This document shows, one piece after another, positions 36,980 through 45,673 of a stretch of DNA of 64,000 nucleotides; position 1 is the stretch's first letter, and each line of letters starts with the position of its first letter. This DNA comes from WTGU01 sp965200925. Lineage in GTDB: Bacteria; Pseudomonadota; Alphaproteobacteria; UBA828. The notes beneath the pieces are model-generated. The model did no database searches. It was not told the DNA's origin and saw only the letters and a list, made by a program, of their open reading frames with translations. The stretch is taken from assembly GCA_965200925.1 (NCBI GenBank), contig OZ241738.1, positions 1,550,001-1,614,000 on the forward strand, in the 5' to 3' direction. The position numbers were made by a program, and so were the translations under genes.

Positions 36980-38141
36980 ACCGTACCATCGCACCCCCGC
37001 CATCACCCTTCCGCCGGGGCAGTCAGCCTTCCTGTGGGGGCCTCGCAAAACCGGCAAATCGACGTTGCTGCGCCGGCGTTTCCCCCGCTCGGCGCGCTTC
37101 GATCTGCTGGATACCCGGTTGCTGGTGGAATTGACGCGCGCGCCCTGGCTGTTGCGGGAGCGCGTGCTGGCCTTGGACGACGCCACGCGGGCCCTGCCCA
37201 TCGTCATTGACGAAGTGCAGAAGGTGCCGGCCGTCCTCGACGAGGTCCATTGGCTGATCGAGGAGCGCGGCCTGCGCTTCGTCCTCTGCGGCTCCAGCGC
37301 CAGGAAGTTGAAGCGGGGGCGCGCCAACCTGCTCGGCGGGCGGGCTTGGCGATTCGGTCTGCACCCGCTGACCTGGCCGGAGGTCCCGGCGTTCGACCTG
37401 CTGCGGGCCCTGAATCGCGGGTTGATCCCGGCGCATTACGATTCCGCCGATCACCGGCGCGCCCTCGCCGGCTATGTGGACGACTACCTGAAAGAGGAAG
37501 TGTTCGACGAGGGGCTGACACGCAATGTCGCCGCCTTCGCCCGGTTCTTCGACGCGCTGGCCTTCTGCCACGGCGAATTGCTGAACTACAGCAACGTCGC
37601 CCGGGACTGCGGCGTGGATTCCAAGACGGTGCGCGCATATTTCCAGATCCTCGTGGATACGCTGCTCGGCGTCTTCGTGGAGCCGTTCGCCCGCCGCCGT
37701 TCCCGCGCCGTCATCGCGCGGGCGCCGAAATTCTATCTTTTCGACGTGGGCGTCGCCGGCCATCTGGCAGGGCGTCGCATCGAGCGCGCCGCCGGGCCGG
37801 ATTTCGGCCGCGCCCTCGAACACTTGGTGCTGATGGAATTGCTCGCCTACCGGTCCTATCGGGAACGCGACTTCCCGGTGCGCTTCTGGCGGACCAGGAC
37901 CGGGCTGGAATGCGACTTCGTCCTCGGGCGGGAGGGCGAAACGGCTATCGAGGTCAAGGGCGGGGCCGCCGTGCGCCCAGACGCTCTCAAGGGATTGCGC
38001 GCCTATATCGATGAACATCGTCCCCGCCGCGCCGTCGTCGTCTGCAACGAGGAGGTCCCCAGACGCACCAGCGACGGCATCCGGATTCTCCCGTGGCGGC
38101 GGTTCCTGGAGCGGTTGTGGGGGAACGAGATCGTCGATTGA
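36975..38141 (+). CDS. AAA-type ATPase with DUF4143 and nuclease-like C terminus
   Basis: A 388-residue ATPase of the AAA_14/DUF4143 type. Walker A is GPRKTGKST (about 17-25) and Walker B is LPIVIDEVQK. LCGSSARKLKRG holds the sensor region. The DUF4143 region covers roughly residues 180-380, with a winged-helix-like NYSNVARDCGVDSKTVRAYF. Near the C terminus, LECDFVLG...TAIEVKGG has the D-x(n)-ExK spacing of PD-(D/E)XK nucleases. Biological function is unknown. The start lies in a long palindrome and the gene is followed by a long stem-loop, which suggests a self-contained cassette. Confidence 0.85.
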   Translation: MEPYHRTPAITLPPGQSAFLWGPRKTGKSTLLRRRFPRSARFDLLDTRLLVELTRAPWLLRERVLALDDATRALPIVIDEVQKVPAVLDEVHWLIEERGLRFVLCGSSARKLKRGRANLLGGRAWRFGLHPLTWPEVPAFDLLRALNRGLIPAHYDSADHRRALAGYVDDYLKEEVFDEGLTRNVAAFARFFDALAFCHGELLNYSNVARDCGVDSKTVRAYFQILVDTLLGVFVEPFARRRSRAVIARAPKFYLFDVGVAGHLAGRRIERAAGPDFGRALEHLVLMELLAYRSYRERDFPVRFWRTRTGLECDFVLGREGETAIEVKGGAAVRPDALKGLRAYIDEHRPRRAVVVCNEEVPRRTSDGIRILPWRRFLERLWGNEIVD

Positions 38142-38167
38142 CGCCGCACGGACACACGTAGTTTCCT

Positions 38168-38236
38168 GCTTATCCGTGAAAGTCATCCCCGTGTGAAAAG
38201 GCTCCGTTCGTCTAGGGATGATTTTCGCGGATAAGC
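38168..38236 (+). repeat. 22-bp stem-loop at the ATPase 3' side
   Basis: Positions 38168-38189 and 38215-38236 are inverted copies matching at 20 of 22 positions. Both mismatches are G-U compatible in RNA read from the + strand, so the transcript would form an uninterrupted 22-bp stem with a 25-nt loop. It starts 27 bp after the ATPase stop and ends 29 bp before the converging oxidoreductase stop. No U-tract follows, so it may be a transcript-stabilising or Rho-linked end, or a mobile-element scar. Confidence 0.6.
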
Positions 38237-38264
38237 GGGTCGCGCACCAGCGTGCGGCCGGGCG

Positions 38265-40781
38265 CTACCGAGTGCCGGCGAGAGGGATTCCGGTGGCTTC
38301 GGCGGTCGCCACGGTGAGCGCGCGCAGGTCTTCGGGCTCCACGTTGAGCAGGTTGGTCTTGCCGGTGCAGCGGGCCATCATCGAGGCCTCCGCGGTGGTC
38401 GCCTTGAGGATGGCGGCGGTGGCGCGGACGCGGTCCTCGTCGTCGCGGTCGGCCGCGAAGCCGAGTCCGCCCACCTCGGCGATGGCGCCGCCGGCCGCGA
38501 GGCCCACCGTGACGCCCAGCACCGCCGCCACCGCACCCATGGCGATCACCTTGGCCGCGTCGGTGCCCGAGCGCACGCCGCCGAAATAAACCAGATCGAT
38601 CGCCTCCTCGCGGCCCAGCCGGCGCAGGATGGTGACGGCGTCGCGCAGCATCGAAAGGTCCGGCGCGCCCCGCAATTCAGGCCACGGTGCGCCCAGGCCG
38701 CCGCTGCCGTCGAGCAGGAGCATGTCGAAACCGGCGTCCAGGGCGTGGACGATCGCCTCTTCGAGGATCGCGGGCGCCGAGACGGCCAGCCCTGCGAGCC
38801 GGCCCTCACGTGCCCGCACCGGCGCGACCGGGCGGAAGCGGCGGCCGAGCGCGCGGACGAAGCCGGCCGCGTCCGGGTGCGGCGCAATTCCGTCCTCCAT
38901 GGCGAGCTGGAGCCAGGGCGCGCCGCCCTCGAGCGGGCGGTGCCCGAGATAGCCGGCGCCGGCCTCGGCGATCCCGCGCCCTACGGCGCGCGCGACCTCC
39001 GCCGGCGCGTCATCGAAGCCGGTGACGGCGAAGGGCAGCGCGAAGTCGACGCCGCCGATGGCGGTGCCGATCCGGCAGGCTTCGCGGTAGGGGTCGATGA
39101 CCAGGCGCGAGAGGTTGGCCGGCAGGAAGGTGAGATCGTCGAGGATACCGGGCCGCCCTTCGGGGAACGGGTCATCGCGCCCGCCCAGGCGCTTGGTCAG
39201 CATGGCCTTGTGGCGCGCCGAATCAACCGGGTTGGTGCGGGCCATCGCGAAGATGTCCTCCCGGTGGTCCACCGCGTAGTCAGCAGAGCCGGTCTCCGCG
39301 TCGCAGCGGAAGCAGCGCGCCGCCTCGTCCCGGGCGGCGTCCCAGCCGTAGGTCGTCTCGATCTCCGGAAATTCCACGGGCTTCAAGCCCAGGCCCAGAA
39401 AGTCGGGATGCTGGACCGGCAGCAGCTCCCAGTTCAGGTCCTGGGCCACGGGCACGCGCCGGGTCCGGCAGGGCGTCCTGTAGGGCAGCGGGTCGGCGCG
39501 CCCTTCGAGGAAGGCCTTGACGTAATAGGCCACCCGCTGGCCGTGGTGCATCGCCATCACGATGGTGGAGCCGCCGAAGGCGCCGTCGCCGGTCGCGAAG
39601 ACCTTGGGATCATCGGTGCGCATGGTGGCCCAATCGGTGCGGACGCGGTCCGGCAGCATCAGGCCGCGCCGGTCGAGGTCGGCGCAGCGCCCCTTCTGTC
39701 CCACCGCGGCGATGACCATGCCGCAGGCGATGTCGTGTTCCGTGCCGGGGACGTTCACCGGCGCGCGGCGCCCGGATTCGTCCGGATCGCCCAGGGTCGT
39801 CTTCACGCAGCGCAGGGCGAGGCCGTTGCCGCGCGCGACGACCGCCGTCTGCTGCGTGTGATAGACGAACGCGACGCCCTCCTCGACCGCGCCTTCAAGC
39901 TCGATTCTGCGGGCCGGGATCTCGGCGGGGCCGCGGCGATAGACCACCTTGACGCGCTTGCAGCCGGGGAGCCGCATGGCCACCCGGCAGGCGTCCATGG
40001 CGACGTCGCCGCCGCCGACCACGACCACCGTTTCGGGCATCTCCGGGCGGGCGCCCTCGTTCACGTCGCGGAGGAACTGGACGCCGTCGATCACACGGCC
40101 GTCGTCCTCGCCCGGGATGTCCATCTTCTTTCCCCACCATGCGCCGATGGCGAGGATCACCGCGTCGTGGCGCTCCTTGAGGCCGTCCAGGGTGACGTCG
40201 CGGCCGAGCGCCGTGTCCAGGTGGATCTTGAGCGCCGGGCAGCGCCGGGTGAGCCGGTCGATGTCCTCCTGGATGATGCCGGGCGGCAGGCGGAAGGCGG
40301 GAATGCCCCAGATCATCATGCCGCCCAGGCGGTCGGTCATCTCGTAGACGTGGACTTCGTAGCCCGCCACCGAGAGGTCATGGGCGGTGGTCAGGCCGGC
40401 CGGGCCCGAGCCCACGACGGCGACGGTCTGCCTGTGCCGCACCGGCGCCGGCGGCGGGTCGTAATCGTGGCCTACCGCGTCCATGACGAAGCGCTTGAGG
40501 TTGCGGATCTGCACCGGCCCGTCGGAATCGGTGCGCCGGCAGGCCGGCTCGCACGGCGCGTCGCAGACCCGCCCGCAGATCGAACTGAAGGGGTTGGTCG
40601 CGGTGATGGCCTCGAAGGCTTCCGCGAACTTCCTCTCCCAGATATAGGCGATGTAGGAGGGCGCGTCCGTCCCCACCGGGCAGGCTACCTGGCAGGGCGC
40701 GGGGACGTAGTGGACGTCGCCGGTATCGTCGGGCAATTCGGCGAGAAGCCGCCCTTGGGCCTCCGTCTCCGGGATCGCCAT
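38265..40781 (-). CDS. Glutamate-synthase-type reductase fused to a degenerate FMN domain
   Basis: An 838-residue fusion. Residues about 25-95 form a GltD-like Fe-S domain (CQVACPVG, SSICGRVCDAPCEPAC). About 115-430 are a FAD/NAD(P)H reductase with VVGSGPAGL and VGGGDVAMD. After a linker, about 576-838 align with the FMN-binding barrel of the neighbouring subunit: YFGGVRSGTDAAKV parallels LMGGIRDGIDAVKG, and the tails correspond. The copy lost the 3Fe-4S Cys cluster (GGAIAEVGG in place of GGCIACMQC). It probably feeds electrons to the adjacent synthase. Start ATG is at 40781, 3 bp after the upstream stop. Confidence 0.85.
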   Translation of the reverse strand: MAIPETEAQGRLLAELPDDTGDVHYVPAPCQVACPVGTDAPSYIAYIWERKFAEAFEAITATNPFSSICGRVCDAPCEPACRRTDSDGPVQIRNLKRFVMDAVGHDYDPPPAPVRHRQTVAVVGSGPAGLTTAHDLSVAGYEVHVYEMTDRLGGMMIWGIPAFRLPPGIIQEDIDRLTRRCPALKIHLDTALGRDVTLDGLKERHDAVILAIGAWWGKKMDIPGEDDGRVIDGVQFLRDVNEGARPEMPETVVVVGGGDVAMDACRVAMRLPGCKRVKVVYRRGPAEIPARRIELEGAVEEGVAFVYHTQQTAVVARGNGLALRCVKTTLGDPDESGRRAPVNVPGTEHDIACGMVIAAVGQKGRCADLDRRGLMLPDRVRTDWATMRTDDPKVFATGDGAFGGSTIVMAMHHGQRVAYYVKAFLEGRADPLPYRTPCRTRRVPVAQDLNWELLPVQHPDFLGLGLKPVEFPEIETTYGWDAARDEAARCFRCDAETGSADYAVDHREDIFAMARTNPVDSARHKAMLTKRLGGRDDPFPEGRPGILDDLTFLPANLSRLVIDPYREACRIGTAIGGVDFALPFAVTGFDDAPAEVARAVGRGIAEAGAGYLGHRPLEGGAPWLQLAMEDGIAPHPDAAGFVRALGRRFRPVAPVRAREGRLAGLAVSAPAILEEAIVHALDAGFDMLLLDGSGGLGAPWPELRGAPDLSMLRDAVTILRRLGREEAIDLVYFGGVRSGTDAAKVIAMGAVAAVLGVTVGLAAGGAIAEVGGLGFAADRDDEDRVRATAAILKATTAEASMMARCTGKTNLLNVEPEDLRALTVATAEATGIPLAGTR

Positions 40782-40784
40782 CGC

Positions 40785-42743
40785 TCAGCCCGCCCTTTGG
40801 CGCAGCGCGCGCTCGTTCGCGCGGCGCTCCGGCTCGTAGGGCAGGCCGGTCATCTCGGCGGCGTCCCGGGTGAGCGCGACCAGGTCGCCGCGGTGGAGCG
40901 CGCGGGTGCTCGCATGGCCCAAGGCCTGGGTGAGGGCGGCGATCTGCCAGCGCACGCCTTCGAGGTAGCGGTGGATGTTGCGCGCCTCCGCCACCGGGTT
41001 GTAGCGCTTCTCGTGTGCCGGGTCCTGGGTGGCGATCCCGGTCACGCACTGGCCGACGTGGCATTGCATACAGGCGATGCAGCCGCCGGCGATGATCACG
41101 GCGGTGCCCATGGCCACGGCGTCGGCACCCAGGCAGAGGCCCTTGACGGCGTCGATTCCGTCGCGGATGCCGCCCATCAGGACGATCTGCATCCTGCCCA
41201 GGCCGTCCACTTCCTTCAGGGCGTCGACCGCCTGGGTGATGGCGGCGATGGTGGGGACGCCGACATATTCCATCACCTCCGCACCGCCGGCGCCGGTGGA
41301 GCCCTGCATCCCGTCGATCTCGACGAAATCGAACCCGTCCTTGTAGGCGATCTTGATGTCGTCGCGCACGCGGCCGGCGCCCAATTTGACGCTCACCGGG
41401 ATGCGGTAGCCGGTCGCCTCGCGGAACTCCTCTACCTTGATCACCAAGTCGTCGGCACCCAGGATATCCGGGTGGCGCGAGGGCGAGCGCAGGTCGATGC
41501 CTTCGGGGATGCCGCGGATGGCCGCGAGCTCCCTGGTCACCTTCTTCGCCATGAGCTGGCCGCCGAAGCCCGGCTTCGCGCCCTGGCTGATGTAGATCTC
41601 CAGCCCGTCGGCGCGGTTCATATCGTGGATGTTCCAGCCGAGCCGCCCGCCCAGGCACTGGAACACGAGCTGTTCGGCGGCACCGCGCTGGGCGTCGCTC
41701 ATGCCGCCTTCGCCCGTGTTCTCGGCGATGCCGGCCATGCTGGAGGCCATGCCGACCGCCTGCTTGGTGGACCGCGACAGCGCGCCGTAGCTCATGGGCG
41801 CGATCATCACCGGCATGGAGAGCGCAAGCGGCTTCGCGCCGTTCAGGCCGCCGATCTCCGTCCGCATCTCGACCGCCGCCAGCGGGTCCCCCGCCGCGCC
41901 GGCGGCCGACAGGTCGCGCCTGAAGGCCAGGTCGGAGAGGTGCGGGAGCGCCCGCGCGCCGCCGTAGCCGCGCACCCGGTAACGCCCGATCTGGGACTTG
42001 ATGTAGACGTCCTCCTGGACCTTGGCGTTCCAGTAATTGGAGCGGCCGGAGAAGGTGAAGAACGGGATACTGCGCACCTGCCGCTCGCTGGTCGCGTAGC
42101 GCAGGCGCTTGCCGGCGTTGACGATCTTGCGGAAGCCGCCCTTGAAGGCAATCTCGTGGCGGTCGAGGAATTCGCGCACGCCGTCGAGGTCGGTGGCGGA
42201 GGCGTCCGTCAATTCGGCGTCGGAGCCCAGGGTTCGCACCGCACCGCCGATAAAGATCTCGCCGCCCGCCATATCCTCGCCGACGCGCTCGCCGGAGTCG
42301 CCCAGGACGATGATGCGCCCGCCATACATCATGTAGCCGGCCATGAAGTTGGCGTTGCCGGCACAGCAGAGGGTGCCCGCCTTCATCACTTGGCCGGCGC
42401 GCGAGCCGACATTGCCGTGGACCACGATCTCGGCGCCCCGGATCGCGACTCCGGCGATGGCGCCGGCGTTGCCGCGCACCGTGACGGCACCGGCATACAT
42501 GTTGTCGCCCAGCCCCCAGCCGGCGTTGTTGTCCACCACGAAGCGGGCTTTGTCCGCCAGGCCGGCGCAGAAATAGCCCGCGGAGCCGCGCACGTGCACG
42601 GTGACCGGGTGGATCAGGCCGACGCCGATGTGGTGGCGCGCGTCGGGGTTGACGATCTCGATATCGTCGCCTCGGGCGCCGTGGCCGCGGATCAGTTCGT
42701 TGGCGTCGCGGACGGAGACCCGCCCTAGGTCGATCTGGACCAT
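40785..42743 (-). CDS. Glutamate-synthase-like subunit: GXGXG domain fused to FMN domain
   Basis: A 652-residue protein. The first ~220 residues are the beta-helical GXGXG (alpha-subunit C-terminal) domain, with repeats such as GNAGAIAGVAIRGAEIVVHG. The rest is the FMN-binding synthase barrel, with IAPMSYGALSRSTKQAV, ENTGEGGMS, IDGMQGSTGAG and the 3Fe-4S motif GGCIACMQCHVGQC. In classical GltB the barrel precedes GXGXG, so the order is permuted here. Rhizobial GlxC/GlxD and methylotroph MgsB/MgsC encode these as separate proteins. The substrate may be glutamine plus an unidentified acceptor. ATG at 42743 lies 19 bp inside the upstream gene. Confidence 0.88.
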   Translation of the reverse strand: MVQIDLGRVSVRDANELIRGHGARGDDIEIVNPDARHHIGVGLIHPVTVHVRGSAGYFCAGLADKARFVVDNNAGWGLGDNMYAGAVTVRGNAGAIAGVAIRGAEIVVHGNVGSRAGQVMKAGTLCCAGNANFMAGYMMYGGRIIVLGDSGERVGEDMAGGEIFIGGAVRTLGSDAELTDASATDLDGVREFLDRHEIAFKGGFRKIVNAGKRLRYATSERQVRSIPFFTFSGRSNYWNAKVQEDVYIKSQIGRYRVRGYGGARALPHLSDLAFRRDLSAAGAAGDPLAAVEMRTEIGGLNGAKPLALSMPVMIAPMSYGALSRSTKQAVGMASSMAGIAENTGEGGMSDAQRGAAEQLVFQCLGGRLGWNIHDMNRADGLEIYISQGAKPGFGGQLMAKKVTRELAAIRGIPEGIDLRSPSRHPDILGADDLVIKVEEFREATGYRIPVSVKLGAGRVRDDIKIAYKDGFDFVEIDGMQGSTGAGGAEVMEYVGVPTIAAITQAVDALKEVDGLGRMQIVLMGGIRDGIDAVKGLCLGADAVAMGTAVIIAGGCIACMQCHVGQCVTGIATQDPAHEKRYNPVAEARNIHRYLEGVRWQIAALTQALGHASTRALHRGDLVALTRDAAEMTGLPYEPERRANERALRQRAG

Positions 42744-43636
42744 GTGCCGTAGCTCCCGGGCGGCGGTTCCCTGGTGTCGAGGGCCTGGCCCGGGAAGAGG
42801 CGGTTCAGCGAGACCTCTTCCGAGGCGATGGCGATCATGTCGTCGTTCTCGTACATGATCATGGGCTTGGCGGCGAGATGGTCCTTGGCGTAGCCGATCT
42901 CGTCCTTGGTCGAGACGAGGAACGAGAAGGTGCCGTCGAGATCGTCGATCGAGCTCTTGAGCGCGTCTTCGAGGGAATCGTCGTTGGCGAGCTTGTCCGC
43001 CAGATAGACCGCGATCAGCTCGCTGTCGTTGTCGGTGTGGAAGGCGAAGCCGCGCCGCTCCAGGCGCCGGCGCATCTTCCAGTAGTTGGTGATCTGGCCG
43101 TTGTGGACGATGGCGATGTCGGTGAAACCGGTGGCCCAGAACGGGTGGGCGGCCTCGGGCTTCACGTCGGATTCGGTCGCGAGCCGCACATGCCCGAGCC
43201 CGTGCGTGCCGCGCACCGCGCCGACGCGGAAGCACTCGTCGACGTCGTGCGCACCGCCCACGTCCTTGCGGATGTCGAGGCTTTCGCCGATCGACACCAG
43301 GGTGGCCGCGTGCTCCATGTCATAGGTGAGCTTCTGCACGTCGCCCGAGAAGCGCACCACGACCCGGTAGCTGTTGCCGACCCGCTCATCCTCGACGATC
43401 CCGGCGCCCTCCTCTTCGAGCACCGTGCGAATCCCGTGCACGGCGCGGCGCGCCTCCTCGCCTTCGCCGACCAGGAAGCGCAGCCGCAACTGGCCGGCAC
43501 GGGCCTCCTCGTAGAGCGCGAAGCCAGTCGAATCCGGCCCCCGGTGCTGGCAGCCGTCGAGCATGTCGATCAGCGCCTGCCCGGCCGGCAGGCCCGTCCC
43601 GCCGTGCTTGAACATGACTCCCGCGATTCCGCACAT
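42725..43636 (-). CDS. Class II glutamine amidotransferase (GlxB/MgsA-like)
   Basis: A 303-residue N-terminal-nucleophile amidotransferase starting MCGIAGVMF, so Cys2 would be the glutaminase nucleophile. CQHRGPDSTGF, HVRLATES and IVHNGQITNYW are substrate-binding segments, and HTDNDSELIAV is also typical. It resembles the glutaminase piece of split glutamate synthases (GlxB, MgsA). It would release ammonia for the FMN subunit encoded next. A TAGGAGCGG ribosome-binding site precedes the start. It is the first gene of the minus-strand operon. Confidence 0.9.
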   Translation of the reverse strand: MCGIAGVMFKHGGTGLPAGQALIDMLDGCQHRGPDSTGFALYEEARAGQLRLRFLVGEGEEARRAVHGIRTVLEEEGAGIVEDERVGNSYRVVVRFSGDVQKLTYDMEHAATLVSIGESLDIRKDVGGAHDVDECFRVGAVRGTHGLGHVRLATESDVKPEAAHPFWATGFTDIAIVHNGQITNYWKMRRRLERRGFAFHTDNDSELIAVYLADKLANDDSLEDALKSSIDDLDGTFSFLVSTKDEIGYAKDHLAAKPMIMYENDDMIAIASEEVSLNRLFPGQALDTREPPPGSYGTWSRST

Positions 43637-43651
43637 GATCCGCTCCTACGC

Positions 43652-43690
43652 CTCGTCCCGCCAGATCCCGCCAGATCCCGGAACATCCCG
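43652..43690. promoter_or_regulatory. MraZ-box-like tandem TCCCG array
   Basis: TCCCG occurs at 43656, 43666, 43676 and 43686, an exact 10-bp period; three copies read ATCCCG. On the complementary strand this is CGGGA-N5 repeated, close to the TGGGN-N5 arrays bound by MraZ. The four ATCCCA/G repeats at the mraZ promoter in this window have the same spacing and strand sense. It lies 16-54 bp upstream of the amidotransferase start and 82 bp before the divergent M20 gene. Confidence 0.5.
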
Positions 43691-43771
43691 CTTCGCTTCG
43701 ATGATAGCACGCGCCCGTTCCCGCCGGCCGCCCTTCTCCGTTATCATGGCCCCGCCGAAAAGGGAACCGCG

Positions 43772-44980
43772 ATGCCCCACGCGCCGTCCGACGGGAACGG
43801 GCGAGTCGGCGCGACGAGCGCCGAATGGCCACTCGCCGAGACGCTGCAGGCGATTCTCGCCGAGCTGATCGCGATCCCCTCGACGACTCCGCCCGGCGAC
43901 ACGCGAGCGATTTGCGCCGCCGCGGCCGCGCGGCTGAAGGCGGCGGGCTGTCGGGTCGCGCTGCCGACGCGGACGCCGCCGATCACCAATCTGGTCGCTC
44001 GGCTCGGGGACGGCACGCCCTGCGTGGTCTTCAACGCCCACATCGACACCGTGGGCCCCGGGGACCGCGGCGCGTGGCGCACGGACCCCTTCGCCGCCAC
44101 CGTGGCGGAGGGCCGCATTCATGGCCTGGGCGCCAACAACTGCAAGGGCTCGGCGGCGGTGCATCTCTGGCTCGCTGCCGAAGCGGCAGAGCGCGGCGGC
44201 CCCGCGCGCGGCAGCCTGGTCTTCGTCCTCGCCGGCGACGAAGAGCGTCTCGGGCCGGAGGGTACGGCCTTCCTGCGTGAGAAGATGCTCATTGAGCCCG
44301 ATCTCCTGGTGCTGGGCGCTCCCACCGGAAACCAACTCGTCGTGGAGGAACGCGGCGTTCTCTGGCTCGAGATCGAGGCCGTCGGCCGCGCCGCCCACGG
44401 CGGCGACCCCGCCGCCGGCGACAACGCCATCCTGCGCATGATGCGGCTTCTCGAGCGGTTGCAGGTCGGGCTCGGGCCCGCCCTCGCCGGGCGGCGGAGC
44501 GGCGGGAAGGTCTCGACCATGAACCTCGGCGCCATCCACGCGGGCGAGACCCCCAACGTGGTGCCGGACTGCTGCATCGCCCGAATCGACCGGCGCCTCC
44601 TGCCGAACGAATCGGTCGAGGACGCCGCCGCCGAAATCGAGGCGGTGCTGCAAGACGCAGGCGAGCCACCGGAGAGCTACTCCGTCAAACGGCTGGTGGG
44701 AACGAACGCCTTCTCGGCACCGCGCGACGGCCCGGGCATCGCGGCGCTGGCAGCGGCCATCGAGGCACGCCTCGGAAGGCTGCCGGATTATCTCGACGCG
44801 CTCGCCGTGAGCGACGGGCGCTTCTTCGCCGGCGACGGGATCGAGATCGTCAATTTCGGCCCGGGCGACGGCGCGACGAGCCACGCCGCCAACGAATACG
44901 TGCCGCTCGACCAGATGGTGGACGCCGCCGTGATCCTCCGCGACTTCGTCGAGCGCTTCCTCGGCTTCGGCGGCGGGTGA
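43772..44980 (+). CDS. M20 (ArgE/DapE-type) peptidase homologue with altered metal site
   Basis: A 402-residue protein of the M20 deacylase/peptidase fold. Present are the HxD motif FNAHIDTVGP (His90, Asp92), the GDEERLG Glu pair (157-158) and the C-terminal ATSHAANEYV His. The bridging metal Asp is replaced by Asn123 (GANNCKG), and the Glu/Asp ligand of G-E-P-T is Ala183 (GAPTG). Canonical binuclear zinc catalysis is therefore doubtful. Substrate unknown. It diverges from the glutamate-synthase-like operon across a 135-bp gap. Confidence 0.8.
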   Translation: MPHAPSDGNGRVGATSAEWPLAETLQAILAELIAIPSTTPPGDTRAICAAAAARLKAAGCRVALPTRTPPITNLVARLGDGTPCVVFNAHIDTVGPGDRGAWRTDPFAATVAEGRIHGLGANNCKGSAAVHLWLAAEAAERGGPARGSLVFVLAGDEERLGPEGTAFLREKMLIEPDLLVLGAPTGNQLVVEERGVLWLEIEAVGRAAHGGDPAAGDNAILRMMRLLERLQVGLGPALAGRRSGGKVSTMNLGAIHAGETPNVVPDCCIARIDRRLLPNESVEDAAAEIEAVLQDAGEPPESYSVKRLVGTNAFSAPRDGPGIAALAAAIEARLGRLPDYLDALAVSDGRFFAGDGIEIVNFGPGDGATSHAANEYVPLDQMVDAAVILRDFVERFLGFGGG

Positions 44981-45075
44981 CAAGCCCGAGCGGAAACTTC
45001 CATAACAGATGCAGCGGGCCCACGGCCGTAACAGACGATCGGGACGCCGCTGCGCCCGCCGTTCCTCGGAAAGCC

Positions 45076-45104
45076 TTGACCGCGCCGCCACCGGCGCGTA
45101 ACCA
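45076..45104 (+). promoter_or_regulatory. Putative rnpB promoter
   Basis: TTGACC at 45076-45081 and TAACCA at 45099-45104 are separated by 17 bp, placing initiation close to the RNase P RNA 5' end near 45106-45111. The -35 is close to the alphaproteobacterial CTTGAC element; the -10 is weak. Confidence 0.5.
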
Positions 45105-45105
45105 G

Positions 45106-45500
<395 letters not shown>

Positions 45501-45673
45501 TTCCCTCCCCACCCTCAACATCTGGGGAGCGGAAGAAGACTCCCCGCAAGATAAACCGCGTGCACACCGAATTCCGTGCCGTGGGCGCCATTGTGCGCCG
45601 CAAAGAACATAACTTGAACAAGTGATCGGCGCCGATTACCGGCATTCTTTTTCACGACGTCTCGATTTTTTTG

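Noticed and set aside
38745..42728. A very long open frame on the + strand (over 1,300 codons) opposite the glutamate-synthase-like operon
   Set aside because: It is antisense to two proteins with clear motifs, has no recognisable domain, and is Arg/Ala/Gly/Val-biased as expected for a GC-rich codon shadow.
45505..45529. CTCCCCA/TGGGGAG hairpin just after rnpB as a terminator
   Set aside because: The stem is only 7 bp with an 11-nt loop and no following T-run, so it is not listed as a terminator.
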